DNA from: Brevibacterium marinum
GTDB taxonomy: Bacteria; Actinomycetota; Actinomycetes; Actinomycetales; Brevibacteriaceae
DNA length: 64,000 nt
Direction of reading: 5' to 3'
Assembly (NCBI RefSeq): GCF_011927955.1
Contig: NZ_JAATJN010000001.1
Coordinates: 620,001-684,000 of the forward strand
The notes beneath the pieces were generated by a model. The model searched no databases. It saw only the letters and a list, made by a program, of their open reading frames with translations, and had not been told where the DNA came from. Positions 1-9,381 of the stretch are shown here, piece after piece (the first letter of the stretch is position 1; every line of letters begins with the position of its first letter). A program made the translations under genes and the position numbers.

Positions 1-20
1 AGCGACACTGCCGACATTGT

Positions 21-59
21 TCTGTACTACGGAACTGTGATCTGTAGTACGGATTGACA
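21..59 (+). promoter_or_regulatory. Operator repeats and -35 box upstream of the glucuronate operon
   Basis: TCTGTACTACGGA (21-33) and TCTGTAGTACGGA (41-53) form a direct repeat with a 20-bp period. The same bases form a 7-bp inverted repeat, GTACTAC (24-30) and GTAGTAC (44-50). A consensus -35 box TTGACA follows at 54-59, but no good -10 is visible at 16-18 bp. The layout suits a regulator binding just upstream of the uxaC promoter. The regulator itself is not in view. Confidence 0.5.
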
Positions 60-199
60 CTAAAGCTCAGAGAACATGAATGCAAGCCCCCTCACGCACC
101 AATTGCTCTGCCGAATCGAGTATCGTGGTCACGTATACAGACCTGAGGTCCGTCAGGTGGAACCGAAAAAGCTGAGACACACTGAGGTGGCGATCGATT

Positions 200-1660
200 A
201 TGAGCGGCCGGAGAACACGTGAAGGCGCAAGCACCCAGCGCTCTTTCCTCGATGCAGACTTTCTGCTGGAAACCGAGACTGCACAGCGACTGTTCGATGC
301 CACCGGCGACCTGCCCATCGTCGACTACCACTGCCACCTCTCCGCCCAGGAACTCGCCGACGACCGACGGTTCGCGTCGATCACCGAAGTATGGCTGGAA
401 GGCGATCACTACAAGTGGCGCCTGATGCGGGGCGCGGGAGTGGACGAGCGCCTCATCACAGGTGACGGCTCGGACTGGGAGAAGTTCGAGGCGTTCGCCG
501 ACGTCGTCGGTCGAGCCATCGGCAACCCCGTTCAGCACTGGTCCCACCTTGAGCTCCAGCGCTTCTTCGGAATCCACGATGTGCTCAACGCATCAAGCGC
601 TCGCGCCATCTACGATGCGGCGAACTCGAGGTTGCGCGAAGACGACTTCAGCGCCCGAGGGCTGGTTCGGACCAGCCGGGTCGAGGTCATCTGCACGACG
701 GACGATCCCCTGGACTCGCTCGAACACCATCAGGCCCTCGCCGCAGCCGAGGACTTCGACACCCTCGTCGTCCCAGGGTTCCGGCCCGACGGGGTGCTGC
801 GCATCGAGAGGGACGAGTTCGCGCCCTATCTCGAAAAGCTCGGCGCTGTGACCGGAGGACCGATCACCGACTTCAGTGGGCTCGTCTCTGCTCTGGAACA
901 GCGGGTCGCCTACTTCGCGGAGCGAGGAGGGACGGTCTCCGACCAATCACTGGAGGTATTCCCGAAACAGCCCTCCACCGACGCCGAGGCGGAGGCAATA
1001 CTCGTGCGGCGCCTCAGCGGCGAGCGGCTCACCGAATCCGAAGCCGCATCGTTCCGGTGGGCAGTCCTCCACCACCTGGCGAGAATCTACCACCGGCACG
1101 ACTGGGTGATGGAGCTGCACCTCAACGCGCTGCGAGACGCAAATCCGCGCGCACTGCACGAGATCGGTTCGGACAGCGGGTTCGACGGGATCGGCGAGGA
1201 CGCTCCGGTGCAGGCGCTGCAGAGGTTCCTCGGCGAACTCGCCGAAGCGGACGAGCTGCCGCGGACTCTCCTCTTCACGGTCGACGAGAAGCAGAACAAG
1301 CAGCTCGCCGTGCTCGCCACCTGTTTCCCCGGTCCCGGAACCGCCGGAAAGGTGCAGTTGGGCAATGCGTGGTGGTTCAATGACACGATCGCAGGAATGT
1401 CGGATCAGATCCGAACCTTCGCCGAGGTCGGATATCTGCCGGCAGCGGTCGGCATGGTCACCGATTCGCGCTCGTTCCTGTCCTACCCACGGCACGAGTA
1501 CTTCCGACGCATCGTCGTCGACCTCGTGGGGCAGTGGGTCGATTCGGGACAGGTCCCCGCCGATCACGACACCCTCATCGAGATTCTGCGCGACGTCTTC
1601 CATGACAATGCGGTGCGCTTCTTCCGATTCGATGCGGCACTGCAGGGCGGGAGATCATGA
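200..1660 (+). CDS. uxaC: Glucuronate isomerase
   Basis: Glucuronate/galacturonate isomerase, a cytosolic enzyme that converts D-glucuronate to D-fructuronate (or galacturonate to tagaturonate), the first step of hexuronate breakdown. The 486-residue length is normal for the family. The N-terminal metal-site motif DYHCHL lies near residues 42-47, and FDGIGED and the C-terminal SFLSYPRHEYFRR block are typical of UxaC. The ATG is preceded by a GAGGTGG ribosome-binding stretch. It is the first gene of a three-gene operon and overlaps the next gene by 4 bp. A probable operator lies at 21-53. The call is secure at family level; which hexuronate is preferred cannot be read from sequence, though the uxuB/uxuA neighbours favour glucuronate. 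Confidence 0.93.
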   Translation: MSGRRTREGASTQRSFLDADFLLETETAQRLFDATGDLPIVDYHCHLSAQELADDRRFASITEVWLEGDHYKWRLMRGAGVDERLITGDGSDWEKFEAFADVVGRAIGNPVQHWSHLELQRFFGIHDVLNASSARAIYDAANSRLREDDFSARGLVRTSRVEVICTTDDPLDSLEHHQALAAAEDFDTLVVPGFRPDGVLRIERDEFAPYLEKLGAVTGGPITDFSGLVSALEQRVAYFAERGGTVSDQSLEVFPKQPSTDAEAEAILVRRLSGERLTESEAASFRWAVLHHLARIYHRHDWVMELHLNALRDANPRALHEIGSDSGFDGIGEDAPVQALQRFLGELAEADELPRTLLFTVDEKQNKQLAVLATCFPGPGTAGKVQLGNAWWFNDTIAGMSDQIRTFAEVGYLPAAVGMVTDSRSFLSYPRHEYFRRIVVDLVGQWVDSGQVPADHDTLIEILRDVFHDNAVRFFRFDAALQGGRS

Positions 1661-3318
1661 GTCTCGCTCTCGACTCCGATTCCTTCGACCGATTCGACGA
1701 ATTCTCAGCCGCAGGTTTCCGGGTTCCGCAGTTCGACCCTCGCGTGATGCGGAAGGCGACGACTGCGGCGCCGACCTGGGTCCACCTCGGTGCCGGCAAC
1801 TTCTTCCGCAGCGTTCATGCGATTGTGGCGCAGGCGATGCTCGACGGCGGTCATGAGACCGGGATCGTTCTTGCGAATCTCCGAGATCACACCGTGGTGG
1901 AGAACTCGCGTCGGACCGATGACCTCTTCGTCAACGTCGTGATGAACGCCGACGGAACCATCGACCCAGCCCTCATCGCCTCCGTCGCCGAGAGTGCGCA
2001 GCTCGCGTCAGATGCCGCCACAGGTTGGGACCGAATGAGCGCGGTGTTCAGGCAGTCGTCGTTGCAGCTCGTCACGCTCACGATCACGGAGAAGGGATAC
2101 CAGACGGTCGACGCGTCCGGGGAAGCCCTTCCCGAGATCGCGGACGACGTCGACTGCGGTCCTGCTCGGAATCGGACCGCGATCCCTGCCTTGGCGTCCC
2201 TTCTGCTCACCCGGTTCCACGCAGGAGGCACTCCCATCGCATTGATGAGCACGGACAACTTCTCGGACAACGGCGACCGGTTGGCCCAAGCGGTGCGCAG
2301 CATCGCTGATCTCTGGGTCGCGTCCGGGCAGGCACCGGCCGAGTTCGCAGACTATGTCAGCGATCGGCAGCGGGTCGCCTATCCATCGACCATGGTCGAC
2401 CGGATCACTCCGTCCCCCTCGCCCGCGGTCGCGGCAATGCTTGCCGAACGCGGCCTCATCGGCGCAGATGTCCGCGAGCGCAGCGGAGGCGGCCCGCTCG
2501 CGTCGTTCTCCAACACCGAGAGCACCAGCTACCTGGTCGTCGAGGATGACTTTCCCAACGGGCGACCGCCGTTCGAGCTGGCCGGCGTGCTGGTGGGCGA
2601 CAGAGAGCTGGTCAGCAGAGCCGACCGGATGAAGGTGTGCACATGCCTCAACCCGCTGCATACCGCAATGGCGGTGGTCGGGTGCCTGCTGGGCTTCACC
2701 CGGATCGCGCACATGATGGACGACTGTGACATCAGAGCGCTCGTCGAGGGCGTCGGGCGACACGAGGGGCTGCCGGTTGCGGACACTCCGTCGGGCCTCG
2801 ACCCTGCAGCCTTCCTGGCGGAGGTCATCGATGTTCGGCTTCCCAATCCCGGTCTTCCCGACTCGCCGCAGCGCATCGCCACGGACACCTCGCAGAAGCT
2901 CGGCATCCGCTTCGGCGAAACGATCAGGCGACACGTGGATGTCGGCGATGCGCAGCATCTGACCTGGATCCCCTTCGCGATCGCGGCCTGGGTCAGATAT
3001 CTCCTCGGCGTCGACGATGATCTTGCGCCCTTCGAGCGCAGCCCAGACCCCCTGCTGCCCGCGATAGACAATCGTCTGAAGGGTATGCGCATCGGTGATC
3101 CTGAGACCGCTTCGAGCGCACGAGACCTGCTCGCGGATGAAGCGATCTTCGGAGTCGATCTCGTCTCCGTCGGGCTCGCTCCGACGGTTGAAGGCCACCT
3201 CGGTGCGATGCTGGCCGGAGCCGGGGCAGTACGCAGAACGTTGCACAGACTCGCCGATTCCACTCGCCCCGAACACACAGCGAAACCCTCAGCCGCAGCA
3301 AGGAGCAATCACTCATGA
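1657..3318 (+). CDS. uxuB: Fructuronate reductase (mannitol dehydrogenase family)
   Basis: Long-chain mannitol-dehydrogenase-family oxidoreductase, most likely D-mannonate oxidoreductase, which reduces fructuronate to D-mannonate with NADH. The N-terminal Rossmann segment carries [12 protein letters not shown]. The family catalytic pattern K-x5-N-x2-H is visible as [10 protein letters not shown], with Lys near residue 326. At 553 residues it is somewhat longer than the usual 480-500; the excess is partly in the C-terminal tail. It starts with ATG overlapping the uxaC stop by 4 bp and overlaps uxuA by 4 bp, so the three genes are translationally coupled. Mannitol, arabinitol and tagaturonate reductases share the fold, and the assignment here rests on the flanking uxaC and uxuA. 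Confidence 0.88.
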   Translation: MSLALDSDSFDRFDEFSAAGFRVPQFDPRVMRKATTAAPTWVHLGAGNFFRSVHAIVAQAMLDGGHETGIVLANLRDHTVVENSRRTDDLFVNVVMNADGTIDPALIASVAESAQLASDAATGWDRMSAVFRQSSLQLVTLTITEKGYQTVDASGEALPEIADDVDCGPARNRTAIPALASLLLTRFHAGGTPIALMSTDNFSDNGDRLAQAVRSIADLWVASGQAPAEFADYVSDRQRVAYPSTMVDRITPSPSPAVAAMLAERGLIGADVRERSGGGPLASFSNTESTSYLVVEDDFPNGRPPFELAGVLVGDRELVSRADRMKVCTCLNPLHTAMAVVGCLLGFTRIAHMMDDCDIRALVEGVGRHEGLPVADTPSGLDPAAFLAEVIDVRLPNPGLPDSPQRIATDTSQKLGIRFGETIRRHVDVGDAQHLTWIPFAIAAWVRYLLGVDDDLAPFERSPDPLLPAIDNRLKGMRIGDPETASSARDLLADEAIFGVDLVSVGLAPTVEGHLGAMLAGAGAVRRTLHRLADSTRPEHTAKPSAAARSNHS

Positions 3319-4421
3319 GAATGTCATTCCGCTGGTTCGGAGCCCAGGACGACCCCATTTCGCTCACGCACATCCGGCAGATCCCGGGCGTCGGGGATGT
3401 GGTCGGTGCACTCTATGACATCCCGACCGGAGAAGCCTGGCCCGAGCACCGGATCGCCGAGCTCAAGGCGCAGGTGGAGGACGCCGGGCTGAATCTTCAG
3501 GTCATCGAGTCGGTCAACATCCATGACGACATCAAGATCGGTCTGCCCAGTCGTGACCGGTACATCGACAACTACCGAGAGACGATCCGCCGGCTCGGCA
3601 AGGCGGGCATCTCGGTCATCTGCTACAACTTCATGCCGGTCTTCGACTGGCTGCGCACTGACCTATGGTACGAATTGCCCGACGGCTCGCAGACGATGCA
3701 GTACGACCGGTCGGTCTCCGAGTCGATCTCCCCGGAATCGCTCCTGGAACAGTACACGGCAGGCTCATCAGATCTGAGTCTTCCGGGCTGGGAGCCGGAA
3801 CGTCTGTCCGATCTGCGGAGCCTGTTCGCCCAGTACGAGGGAGTGGACGCGAACACGCTTCGTGAGAACCTCAAGTACTTCCTCGAAGCGATCATGCCCG
3901 TGTGTCAGGAGGCCGGTGTCTCGATGGCGATCCATCCGGACGATCCGCCCCATCCTCTTTTCGGCCTGCCCCGCATCGTCTCCGACCGTGACGACCTGCG
4001 CTGGATCGTTGACGCTGTGGACAGCCCGCACAATGGGCTCACCCTCTGCACCGGAAGTCTCGGTGCCAACCGGGCCAATGACGTCGTCGACATCATCGAG
4101 GAGTTGGTCCCGGAAGGTCGTGTGCCATTCGCGCATATCCGCAATATCCGGTGGCAGGACGAGGGACGCTTCTATGAGTCGGCACATCTGTCGTCGGAAG
4201 GTTCTCTGGATCTGCACCAGATCGTTCGCGCCTTCCATCGTGCCGGCTTCGACGGTGTCATCCGGCCGGATCATGGGCGCATGATCTGGGGCGAGACGGG
4301 GCGGCCCGGATACGGGCTCTTCGACCGGGCCCTCGGTGCCGCTTACCTCAACGGGCTCTGGGAGGCCGCCGACAAGTCCCCCCTCCTGAAAGAGCGACCG
4401 GCTCAGAAGATCGAGCTGTAG
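3315..4421 (+). CDS. uxuA: Mannonate dehydratase
   Basis: Mannonate dehydratase, which removes water from D-mannonate to give 2-keto-3-deoxygluconate. The 368 residues fit the UxuA TIM-barrel family. Family blocks are visible: FRWFGAQDD at the start, [32 protein letters not shown] and RPDHGR; the His, Cys and Asp residues in these blocks are metal and active-site residues of the family. The last nineteen bases overlap the 3' end of the convergent acdS gene, so there is no room for a terminator between them. No kdgK or kdgA follows, so the later steps must be encoded elsewhere. Confidence 0.93.
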   Translation: MRMSFRWFGAQDDPISLTHIRQIPGVGDVVGALYDIPTGEAWPEHRIAELKAQVEDAGLNLQVIESVNIHDDIKIGLPSRDRYIDNYRETIRRLGKAGISVICYNFMPVFDWLRTDLWYELPDGSQTMQYDRSVSESISPESLLEQYTAGSSDLSLPGWEPERLSDLRSLFAQYEGVDANTLRENLKYFLEAIMPVCQEAGVSMAIHPDDPPHPLFGLPRIVSDRDDLRWIVDAVDSPHNGLTLCTGSLGANRANDVVDIIEELVPEGRVPFAHIRNIRWQDEGRFYESAHLSSEGSLDLHQIVRAFHRAGFDGVIRPDHGRMIWGETGRPGYGLFDRALGAAYLNGLWEAADKSPLLKERPAQKIEL

Positions 4422-5419
4422 GCGTTGAGCGCCAATTGGCCGCCGAGGTGGGCGTAGAGGACCGTCGAGTCCTTCCCCACCGTGCCCTCGCCGACGAGGT
4501 CGAGCAGCCCGGCCATCGACTTGCCCTCGTAGACGGGGTCGAGGATGACGCCCTCGAGCTGCGCGGTGGTGCGGATCGCATTCACCGTCGATTCCTCGGG
4601 AATGCCGTAGGCCGGTCCCTCCCAGCCGGGTCGGATGTCGACCTCATCGTCTGTGATCCCGCGGCCGAGGCCGATGAGCTCTGCAGCGTTGTTCGCGATC
4701 CGCTTGACCTGGTCTCGGGTCTTGTCCAGTGTCGCCGAGGCGTCGATGCCGATGACCTGTCGCCTCGGCCCTCCTGCCGCCTCGAGCGCGGCGAACCCGG
4801 CGATCATCCCCGCATGGGTCGAGCCGGTGACCGTGCACACGACGATGGTGTCGAAGAAGACGCCGAGCTCCTTCTCCTGCTCCGCGACCTCGTGGGCCCA
4901 GTTGACGAAGCCGAGTGCGCCGAACTTGTGCTCGGAGGCACCTGCCGGGATGGGGTAGGGCCTGCCGCCGGCGGCTTCGACCTCGGCGATCGCGTTCTCC
5001 CAGCTCGACCGGATGCCGATGTCGAATCCGGCCGAGTCGAGACGCACATCGGCGCCCATGATGCGGGAGAGCTCGATGTTGCCGACCTTGTCGTTGACCG
5101 GGTCGTCCCAGTCGACCCAGCGCTCCTGCACGAGCCGCGACTTCAGTCCGAGGTGCGCCGCGACGGCCGCGACCTGCCGAGTGTGGTTCGACTGATAGCC
5201 GCCGATCGACACGAGCGTATCGGCACCGGAGGCGAGGATGTCGGGAACGATGTATTCGAGCTTTCGGGTCTTGTTTCCGCCGAAGGCGAGTCCGGAGTTG
5301 ACGTCCTCGCGCTTGGCCCAGACCCCGGCCCCGCCGAGGTGGGCGCTCAGTCGCTTGAGCTCGTGGACCGGGCTGGGCCCGAAGGTCAGTGGATAGCGCT
5401 CGAAATCGGTGATCGCCAT
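4403..5419 (-). CDS. acdS: 1-aminocyclopropane-1-carboxylate deaminase
   Basis: PLP-dependent ACC deaminase, which opens the cyclopropane ring of ACC to give 2-oxobutyrate and ammonia. The 338-residue length equals that of the classic Pseudomonas enzyme. The PLP lysine lies in [10 protein letters not shown] (about K50), and [12 protein letters not shown] is the substrate-binding loop. The residues said to separate true ACC deaminases from D-cysteine desulfhydrases are both conserved: Glu in DPVYEGKS (about E298, equal to E295) and Leu in YAHLGG (about L325, equal to L322). The gene stands alone, divergent from a GntR regulator. A 16-bp palindrome covers its likely promoter, which suggests repression by that regulator. 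ACC deaminase genes are often controlled by Lrp-type regulators, so this arrangement is less usual. Confidence 0.92.
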   Translation of the reverse strand: MAITDFERYPLTFGPSPVHELKRLSAHLGGAGVWAKREDVNSGLAFGGNKTRKLEYIVPDILASGADTLVSIGGYQSNHTRQVAAVAAHLGLKSRLVQERWVDWDDPVNDKVGNIELSRIMGADVRLDSAGFDIGIRSSWENAIAEVEAAGGRPYPIPAGASEHKFGALGFVNWAHEVAEQEKELGVFFDTIVVCTVTGSTHAGMIAGFAALEAAGGPRRQVIGIDASATLDKTRDQVKRIANNAAELIGLGRGITDDEVDIRPGWEGPAYGIPEESTVNAIRTTAQLEGVILDPVYEGKSMAGLLDLVGEGTVGKDSTVLYAHLGGQLALNAYSSIF

Positions 5420-5482
5420 GGTGTCCTCTTCGACTCGTGGTGCCGTTCGACTCGTGGTGCCGAGTCAAACAGTGCTTGTGAT

Positions 5483-5516
5483 ATGCAATATATTGCATTC
5501 TGGTTAGGACTACAAT
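5483..5516. promoter_or_regulatory. Perfect palindrome and acdS promoter
   Basis: ATGCAATATATTGCAT at 5483-5498 is a perfect 16-bp palindrome between the divergent acdS and gntR genes. On the minus strand TTGTAG (5515-5510), a 17-bp spacer and TATATT form a plausible sigma-70 type promoter for acdS whose -10 sits inside the palindrome. This is the classic layout for a repressor of the GntR/FadR class, and the adjacent regulator is the natural candidate. Confidence 0.6.
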
Positions 5517-5596
5517 GAGTCGCAAGTGAAGTCCCACATGCCAGGACCGAGCCCCTGACGGACTGATTGCTCACCTGACGGACAGAAAGGTCGCCG

Positions 5597-6265
5597 GTGC
5601 CGATTCCCACGAACATGCCGATCCCCCAGCGAAGGCTGCTGCGTGACGACGTCTATCGCTCGATCCGCGACGCCATCGTCCGCGGACAACTGGCTCCCGG
5701 GGAACAGCTGCGCGACCAAGAGCTCGGTGCCTGGCTGCAGGTCTCCCGCACTCCGGTTCGCGAGGCCCTTCAGCGGCTGACCCAGGCGGGCCTCGTCATG
5801 GCCGAGCCGGGACGGATGACACGTGTGGCCCCGGAGAATCCCGAGTCGGTCGTCAACGCCCGACAGATCGCGGCCCAACTGCACGCCCTCGCGATGAGTC
5901 TCGCCTTCCCGAAACTGGTGGCAAAGGACATCGACGACATGGAGGCCGCCAACGAGGACCTGAGGTCGGCACTGGGAGATGCAGCCTCGAGCGCCTCCGA
6001 CATCGATGCGGCCATCTGCGCCGATGACGCGTTCCACGAGGCAGCCCTGTCACGCTGCGGCAATCCGCTCATCCCCGACCACCTCGAGGTCGTCACGGCG
6101 ACCCTGCGGCGTGCCGAATACCTGCACTTCGACTCGGCCAAGGGTTCGGACTCACCCGAGCAGCACGCGCAGATCATCGCCGCCATCCGCGCCGGCGACC
6201 GTGACCGCGCAGTGGCTCTGACCAGCGAGAACTGGTCCGCACTCACAAGCAACCGCACTGAGTGA
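5597..6265 (+). CDS. GntR-family transcriptional regulator (FadR/FCD type)
   Basis: A 222-residue regulator. The N-terminal winged helix-turn-helix (about 10-75) contains LLRDDVYRSIRDAIVRGQL and SRTPVREALQRL, the hallmark of GntR proteins. The C-terminal all-helical FCD domain (about 85-215) has the conserved Asp/His pattern DDAFHEAAL and later EQHAQIIAAI, which usually binds a metal and a small organic acid. The GTG start follows a GAAAGG box. It is divergent from acdS and the palindrome at 5483-5498 is the likely binding site, so it probably controls acdS and itself. The effector is unknown; ACC or 2-oxobutyrate is an inference only. Confidence 0.88.
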   Translation: MPIPTNMPIPQRRLLRDDVYRSIRDAIVRGQLAPGEQLRDQELGAWLQVSRTPVREALQRLTQAGLVMAEPGRMTRVAPENPESVVNARQIAAQLHALAMSLAFPKLVAKDIDDMEAANEDLRSALGDAASSASDIDAAICADDAFHEAALSRCGNPLIPDHLEVVTATLRRAEYLHFDSAKGSDSPEQHAQIIAAIRAGDRDRAVALTSENWSALTSNRTE

Positions 6266-6338
6266 CGAACTGACGGCCCGGCCCGCCCCACTATCCGGCG
6301 GAGTCCCAAGCGAGGAGATGAGCGAGCCTCTGCGCGCC

Positions 6339-6377
6339 CACTTAAGTCATCAAGTGATTAAATGACTCGTGTATAGT
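6339..6377 (+). promoter_or_regulatory. Operator and -10 box of the secreted esterase gene
   Basis: AAGTGATTAAATGACT at 6352-6367 differs by one base from the copy at 7525-7540 in front of the FadR-type regulator. AGTCAT (6345-6350) and ATGACT (6362-6367) are exact inverted arms, and CACTT (6339-6343) pairs with AAGTG (6352-6356). A good -10 box TATAGT lies at 6372-6377, just downstream of the operator. Binding here would block or position RNA polymerase. Confidence 0.6.
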
Positions 6378-6412
6378 GGCGCCGACGATCACCGACGATC
6401 AAAGGAAGAGAA

Positions 6413-7504
6413 TTGCCTTCAACGACGAAACGCAGACTGTCCATCGCTCTCGCTCTGACGCTCCTGCTCGGCCCCACGCTGCCCCTCGCCCCACAGCCCG
6501 CGGCCTCAGCCACACCCACAGCGGCAACATCAACCGCAACGTCAACACCAACCTCAGCCACACCATCAACCGCGGGCGCAAGAGACGGATCGCCCCAGAC
6601 CGAACCCCGCCTCTCACGCGGGTGCGGGGTCGAACAGAAGTCCGGGAACGACCAGGGCACGATCACCTCGGCGGGGGACGAACGAACCTACCGGATCAAC
6701 ATCCCGCGCGACTACGACGCCACCGTCCCGACTCCTCTCATCCTGGGCTTCCATGGCAGAGGCTCGGACGGCGCCGAATTCCAGAACTACACGGGGCTGC
6801 CCGATCTGCCCGCCATCACGATCTTCCCCGACGGAGTCCGCACGGACGGGAAGCGTTCCTGGCAGGGCGCACCGTATGCCGGCGGCGCCGATGACGTGCG
6901 CTTCGTCGCCGACCTCCTCGATTCGGTCGAGGACGAGTTCTGCATCGACCTGGATCGCGTCTATGCGACAGGCAAGTCGAACGGCGGAGGCATGGTCTCG
7001 GTCCTCGCCTGCCAGCTGCGAGACAGGTTCTCCGCCTTCGCGACCGTTGCCGGCGCCTACTATCCGCAGTCGTTCGCCGGCTGTGACTACTCAGAGCCGA
7101 CGCCGATGCTTGCCATCCACGGCACCGGCGACTCCACCATGCACTACGAGGGAGGCGAGCGCCAGGGAGAGACCTACCCCTCCGTGCACGAGTGGCTGCA
7201 GCCCTGGGCCGAGACCGCCGACTGTGGAGAGCCGAAGGACAGGAAGGTCGGCAGGAAGGGCGAGAAGGTCGTGCGCACCACATGGCAGGACTGCCGCGAC
7301 GGTGCGGATGTCGAGCTCTACACCGTCGCCGAGGGAGGTCACGTCTGGCCGGGCGAGACCATGTACAGCGGCGGCGGGTACGTGACCGAGGACTTCTCCG
7401 CGACCGAGACGCTGTGGGATTTCTTCAGCGACCACTCGAGAAGCAATACCTCCACCGAATCTGCGGGAGCCGTCGGACCTGCGGGAGCGGCCGGCTCGGA
7501 GTGA
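6413..7504 (+). CDS. Secreted polyhydroxyalkanoate depolymerase / feruloyl esterase-like hydrolase (LpqC family)
   Basis: A 363-residue exported alpha/beta hydrolase. A signal peptide covers about residues 1-34 (KRR followed by a Leu-rich core and an Ala-rich end), then comes an Ala/Thr/Ser/Pro-rich linker to about residue 65. The hydrolase domain begins near CGVEQKSGNDQG. The nucleophile Ser lies in the motif GKSNGG near residue 189; the GTGDSTMHYEGG block and GGHVWPG supply the likely acid and His. There is no lipobox cysteine, so unlike LpqC it should be released rather than lipid-anchored. The TTG start follows AAAGGAAG. The operator is shared with the regulator/amidohydrolase/transporter operon just downstream. 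The true substrate, whether polyester, feruloyl ester or acetyl xylan, is open. Confidence 0.82.
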   Translation: MPSTTKRRLSIALALTLLLGPTLPLAPQPAASATPTAATSTATSTPTSATPSTAGARDGSPQTEPRLSRGCGVEQKSGNDQGTITSAGDERTYRINIPRDYDATVPTPLILGFHGRGSDGAEFQNYTGLPDLPAITIFPDGVRTDGKRSWQGAPYAGGADDVRFVADLLDSVEDEFCIDLDRVYATGKSNGGGMVSVLACQLRDRFSAFATVAGAYYPQSFAGCDYSEPTPMLAIHGTGDSTMHYEGGERQGETYPSVHEWLQPWAETADCGEPKDRKVGRKGEKVVRTTWQDCRDGADVELYTVAEGGHVWPGETMYSGGGYVTEDFSATETLWDFFSDHSRSNTSTESAGAVGPAGAAGSE

Positions 7505-7507
7505 CCC

Positions 7508-7549
7508 TTGACACGCTATTCACTAAGTGATTAGATGACTTAAACACTT
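7508..7549 (+). promoter_or_regulatory. Promoter and operator of the FadR/creatininase/AbgT operon
   Basis: TTGACA (7508-7513), a 17-bp spacer and TTAGAT (7531-7536) form a good promoter. It is overlapped by AAGTGATTAGATGACT (7525-7540), the near-identical twin of the motif at 6352-6367. AAGTG (7525-7529) and CACTT (7545-7549) are inverted. This suggests autoregulation of the FadR-type gene and co-regulation of the esterase upstream. Confidence 0.65.
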
Positions 7550-7562
7550 GAAGGAGAGTGAC

Positions 7563-8303
7563 ATGACACCACCCATCGGACTCGTCGAACGACTCACCCG
7601 AGACATCGTCGACACGATTCGCTCGCAGGACCTGCAGCCCGGACAGACGCTGCCCTCGGCCAAGGCGCTGGCCGAACGCTTCGAAGTCACCGTCCCCACT
7701 GTCCGGGAGGCGCTGCGCCGCCTCGAAGCCACGGGGTCGGTCGAGCTCAAGCACGGCTCAGGGACCTACGTGCGGGAGGCGATCAACCGTCGCATCCTCG
7801 ACAATCCGCACTATGTGCCCATCGACCTCGCGGCCGCCATCGAACTGCTCGACGCTCGGATCGCCATCGAACCCGGCATCGCGGAACTCGCAGCGAGCGT
7901 GCAGGGCGAAAGCGCCGTGCAGACCATGGAGACGGCGGTCGACAATGCCCTGCAGCTGCACACCGAGGTGCCAGCCGGTCATTTCCACGTGGAGCTGGCA
8001 AAGGCGTCGGGCAATCGCGCGCTGCACGAGATGCTCGTGTCCCTGCTGGCCATCCACTCACGCACTCAGCAGGCGGCCCGCTTCACCTACGATCGGCTTC
8101 GCGACCACGACGAGCACGCGGACATCCTCGACGCGATCAGACGCGGCGACGGCCTCGAAGCATCACATCGGACGCGCAAGCACCTCGAGAGCATCAGGGC
8201 AGCCGTCCTCGCCGACTGGTCTGCCCACACCGACGACAGCGATATCGCCGAGGCGAGCGCACAGTCCGAATCGGACGCCTCACCAGAAGGCACCGAACAG
8301 TGA
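7563..8303 (+). CDS. FadR/GntR-family transcriptional regulator
   Basis: A 246-residue regulator. The winged helix-turn-helix at about 5-75 contains LTRDIVDTIRSQDLQPGQTLPS and VTVPTVREALRRLEATG. The FCD effector domain follows, with DARIAIEPGIAELAA and FHVELAKASGN. The ATG at 7563 is chosen over a TTG five codons earlier because AAGGAG ends 6 bases before it. The gene overlaps the next gene by 4 bp (GTGA) and is the first gene of an operon with a creatininase-family enzyme and an AbgT-type transporter. It most likely binds the repeated AAGTGATTARATGACT motif in front of itself and in front of the esterase. Confidence 0.88.
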   Translation: MTPPIGLVERLTRDIVDTIRSQDLQPGQTLPSAKALAERFEVTVPTVREALRRLEATGSVELKHGSGTYVREAINRRILDNPHYVPIDLAAAIELLDARIAIEPGIAELAASVQGESAVQTMETAVDNALQLHTEVPAGHFHVELAKASGNRALHEMLVSLLAIHSRTQQAARFTYDRLRDHDEHADILDAIRRGDGLEASHRTRKHLESIRAAVLADWSAHTDDSDIAEASAQSESDASPEGTEQ

Positions 8304-9184
8304 CCCGGCAGTCGGTGACGGAGATCCGACCGCATATCCGCAGGTACGGGGAGCTGACCTCGCTCGAAGTCGAAGCCGCGAAGCGGGACGAGGCCCTCCT
8401 GATCCTGCCCGTCGGCGCCTGCGAGCAGCACGGCGACGGGCTGCCCCTGAGCACCGACAGCATCCGGGCCGATCATGTGGCCATGGCCGTGGCTGAAGAG
8501 CTGGCTGCGGCTGGAGAGTTAACCGTCGGTGAAGAGCTGGGTGTCGGCGAAGAGTCGTGTGCGGCGGAAGGGCCGGCAGGCGACGACACTTCTGACGCAG
8601 GCAGGGCCTTCGTGCTTCCGAGCATCGACTACGGGGTGTCCCCTCACCATGGAAACCTGCCCGGCACCATCACACTCGATCCGCGGACCTTCGTCGACAT
8701 CGTCACCACGGTCGCCGGCCAGATCTGCGACTCCGGCTTCACACGCGTCCTGGTGATCACCGGCCACGGGGGCAATATGGCGGCCCTCGGCGTCGCCCAA
8801 CAGGTGCTGCTGAGTACTCATCCAGACCTCGTCTTCGCCTATTCGCCGGTCAGCGCTCTGGCCGCCGAGGCCAACGCTGCACTGCCGCGCACAGAGGTCA
8901 GCGGGCATTCCGGAGAATCCGAGACCTCACAGATGCTGGCCATCGACGACCGTCTCGTCGATTCCCCGCGCCTCACCGCGGGAGCCACCGACCTCGCCGA
9001 TCTCTCACCGCGCGCTCGGCTGAGTCGGACGAAGTCGCCGGCGAGCGCCGTCACCTTCGACCAGTACTCCGAGAACGGGGCCCTCGGGGACCCTCGCACC
9101 GCCACAGCCACGGCCGGGGTCGACATCCTCGGCGAAGTCATTGAGAAGCTCGTCGCCTACTCCCGGGAAGTGCTGAGACTATGA
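8300..9184 (+). CDS. Creatininase-family amidohydrolase
   Basis: A 294-residue member of the creatininase superfamily, metal-dependent enzymes that cut cyclic or linear amides (creatininase, F420-biosynthetic and mycofactocin peptidases, formamide hydrolases). Visible metal-ligand motifs are GACEQHGDGLPLSTDS (Glu, His, Asp), GHGGN and GESETSQ. A Glu/Gly/Ala-rich insert at about residues 70-95 is not typical and looks like a surface loop. Translation is coupled to the regulator by a GTGA overlap, and the AbgT-type transporter follows after 197 bp. This context suggests it hydrolyses the imported amide. No mycofactocin genes are nearby, so MftE is unlikely. Confidence 0.8.
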   Translation: MTRQSVTEIRPHIRRYGELTSLEVEAAKRDEALLILPVGACEQHGDGLPLSTDSIRADHVAMAVAEELAAAGELTVGEELGVGEESCAAEGPAGDDTSDAGRAFVLPSIDYGVSPHHGNLPGTITLDPRTFVDIVTTVAGQICDSGFTRVLVITGHGGNMAALGVAQQVLLSTHPDLVFAYSPVSALAAEANAALPRTEVSGHSGESETSQMLAIDDRLVDSPRLTAGATDLADLSPRARLSRTKSPASAVTFDQYSENGALGDPRTATATAGVDILGEVIEKLVAYSREVLRL

Positions 9185-9381
9185 CTGCCGCTCCCGCGTA
9201 GTTCGACACAGGATCACCAGCGCCTTCCACCACCGGATCTCTGCCACATTCCGGATCCGCACCTCTTCATATTCGTCCCACCTCTTCACTTCAGCCCCAC
9301 CTCTGAGACCGATGGAGTTCACGGGTACAGCCGAGTCGTGCCCAAAAGCTCCGACATCACCCGGACACCCAGGAGCCAGCC

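Noticed and set aside
6413-6520. Lipoprotein anchor on the secreted esterase, as in LpqC
   Set aside because: There is no Cys at the signal-peptide end; the first Cys comes after the Thr/Ala linker.
8300-9184. Mycofactocin peptidase MftE
   Set aside because: It is a creatininase-family protein, but no mftA-mftF genes are near and the operon contains an AbgT-type carrier instead.
9185-9381. Riboswitch upstream of the AbgT-type gene
   Set aside because: The leader is pyrimidine-rich with short CCACCTCT repeats and shows no conserved riboswitch core or strong pairing.
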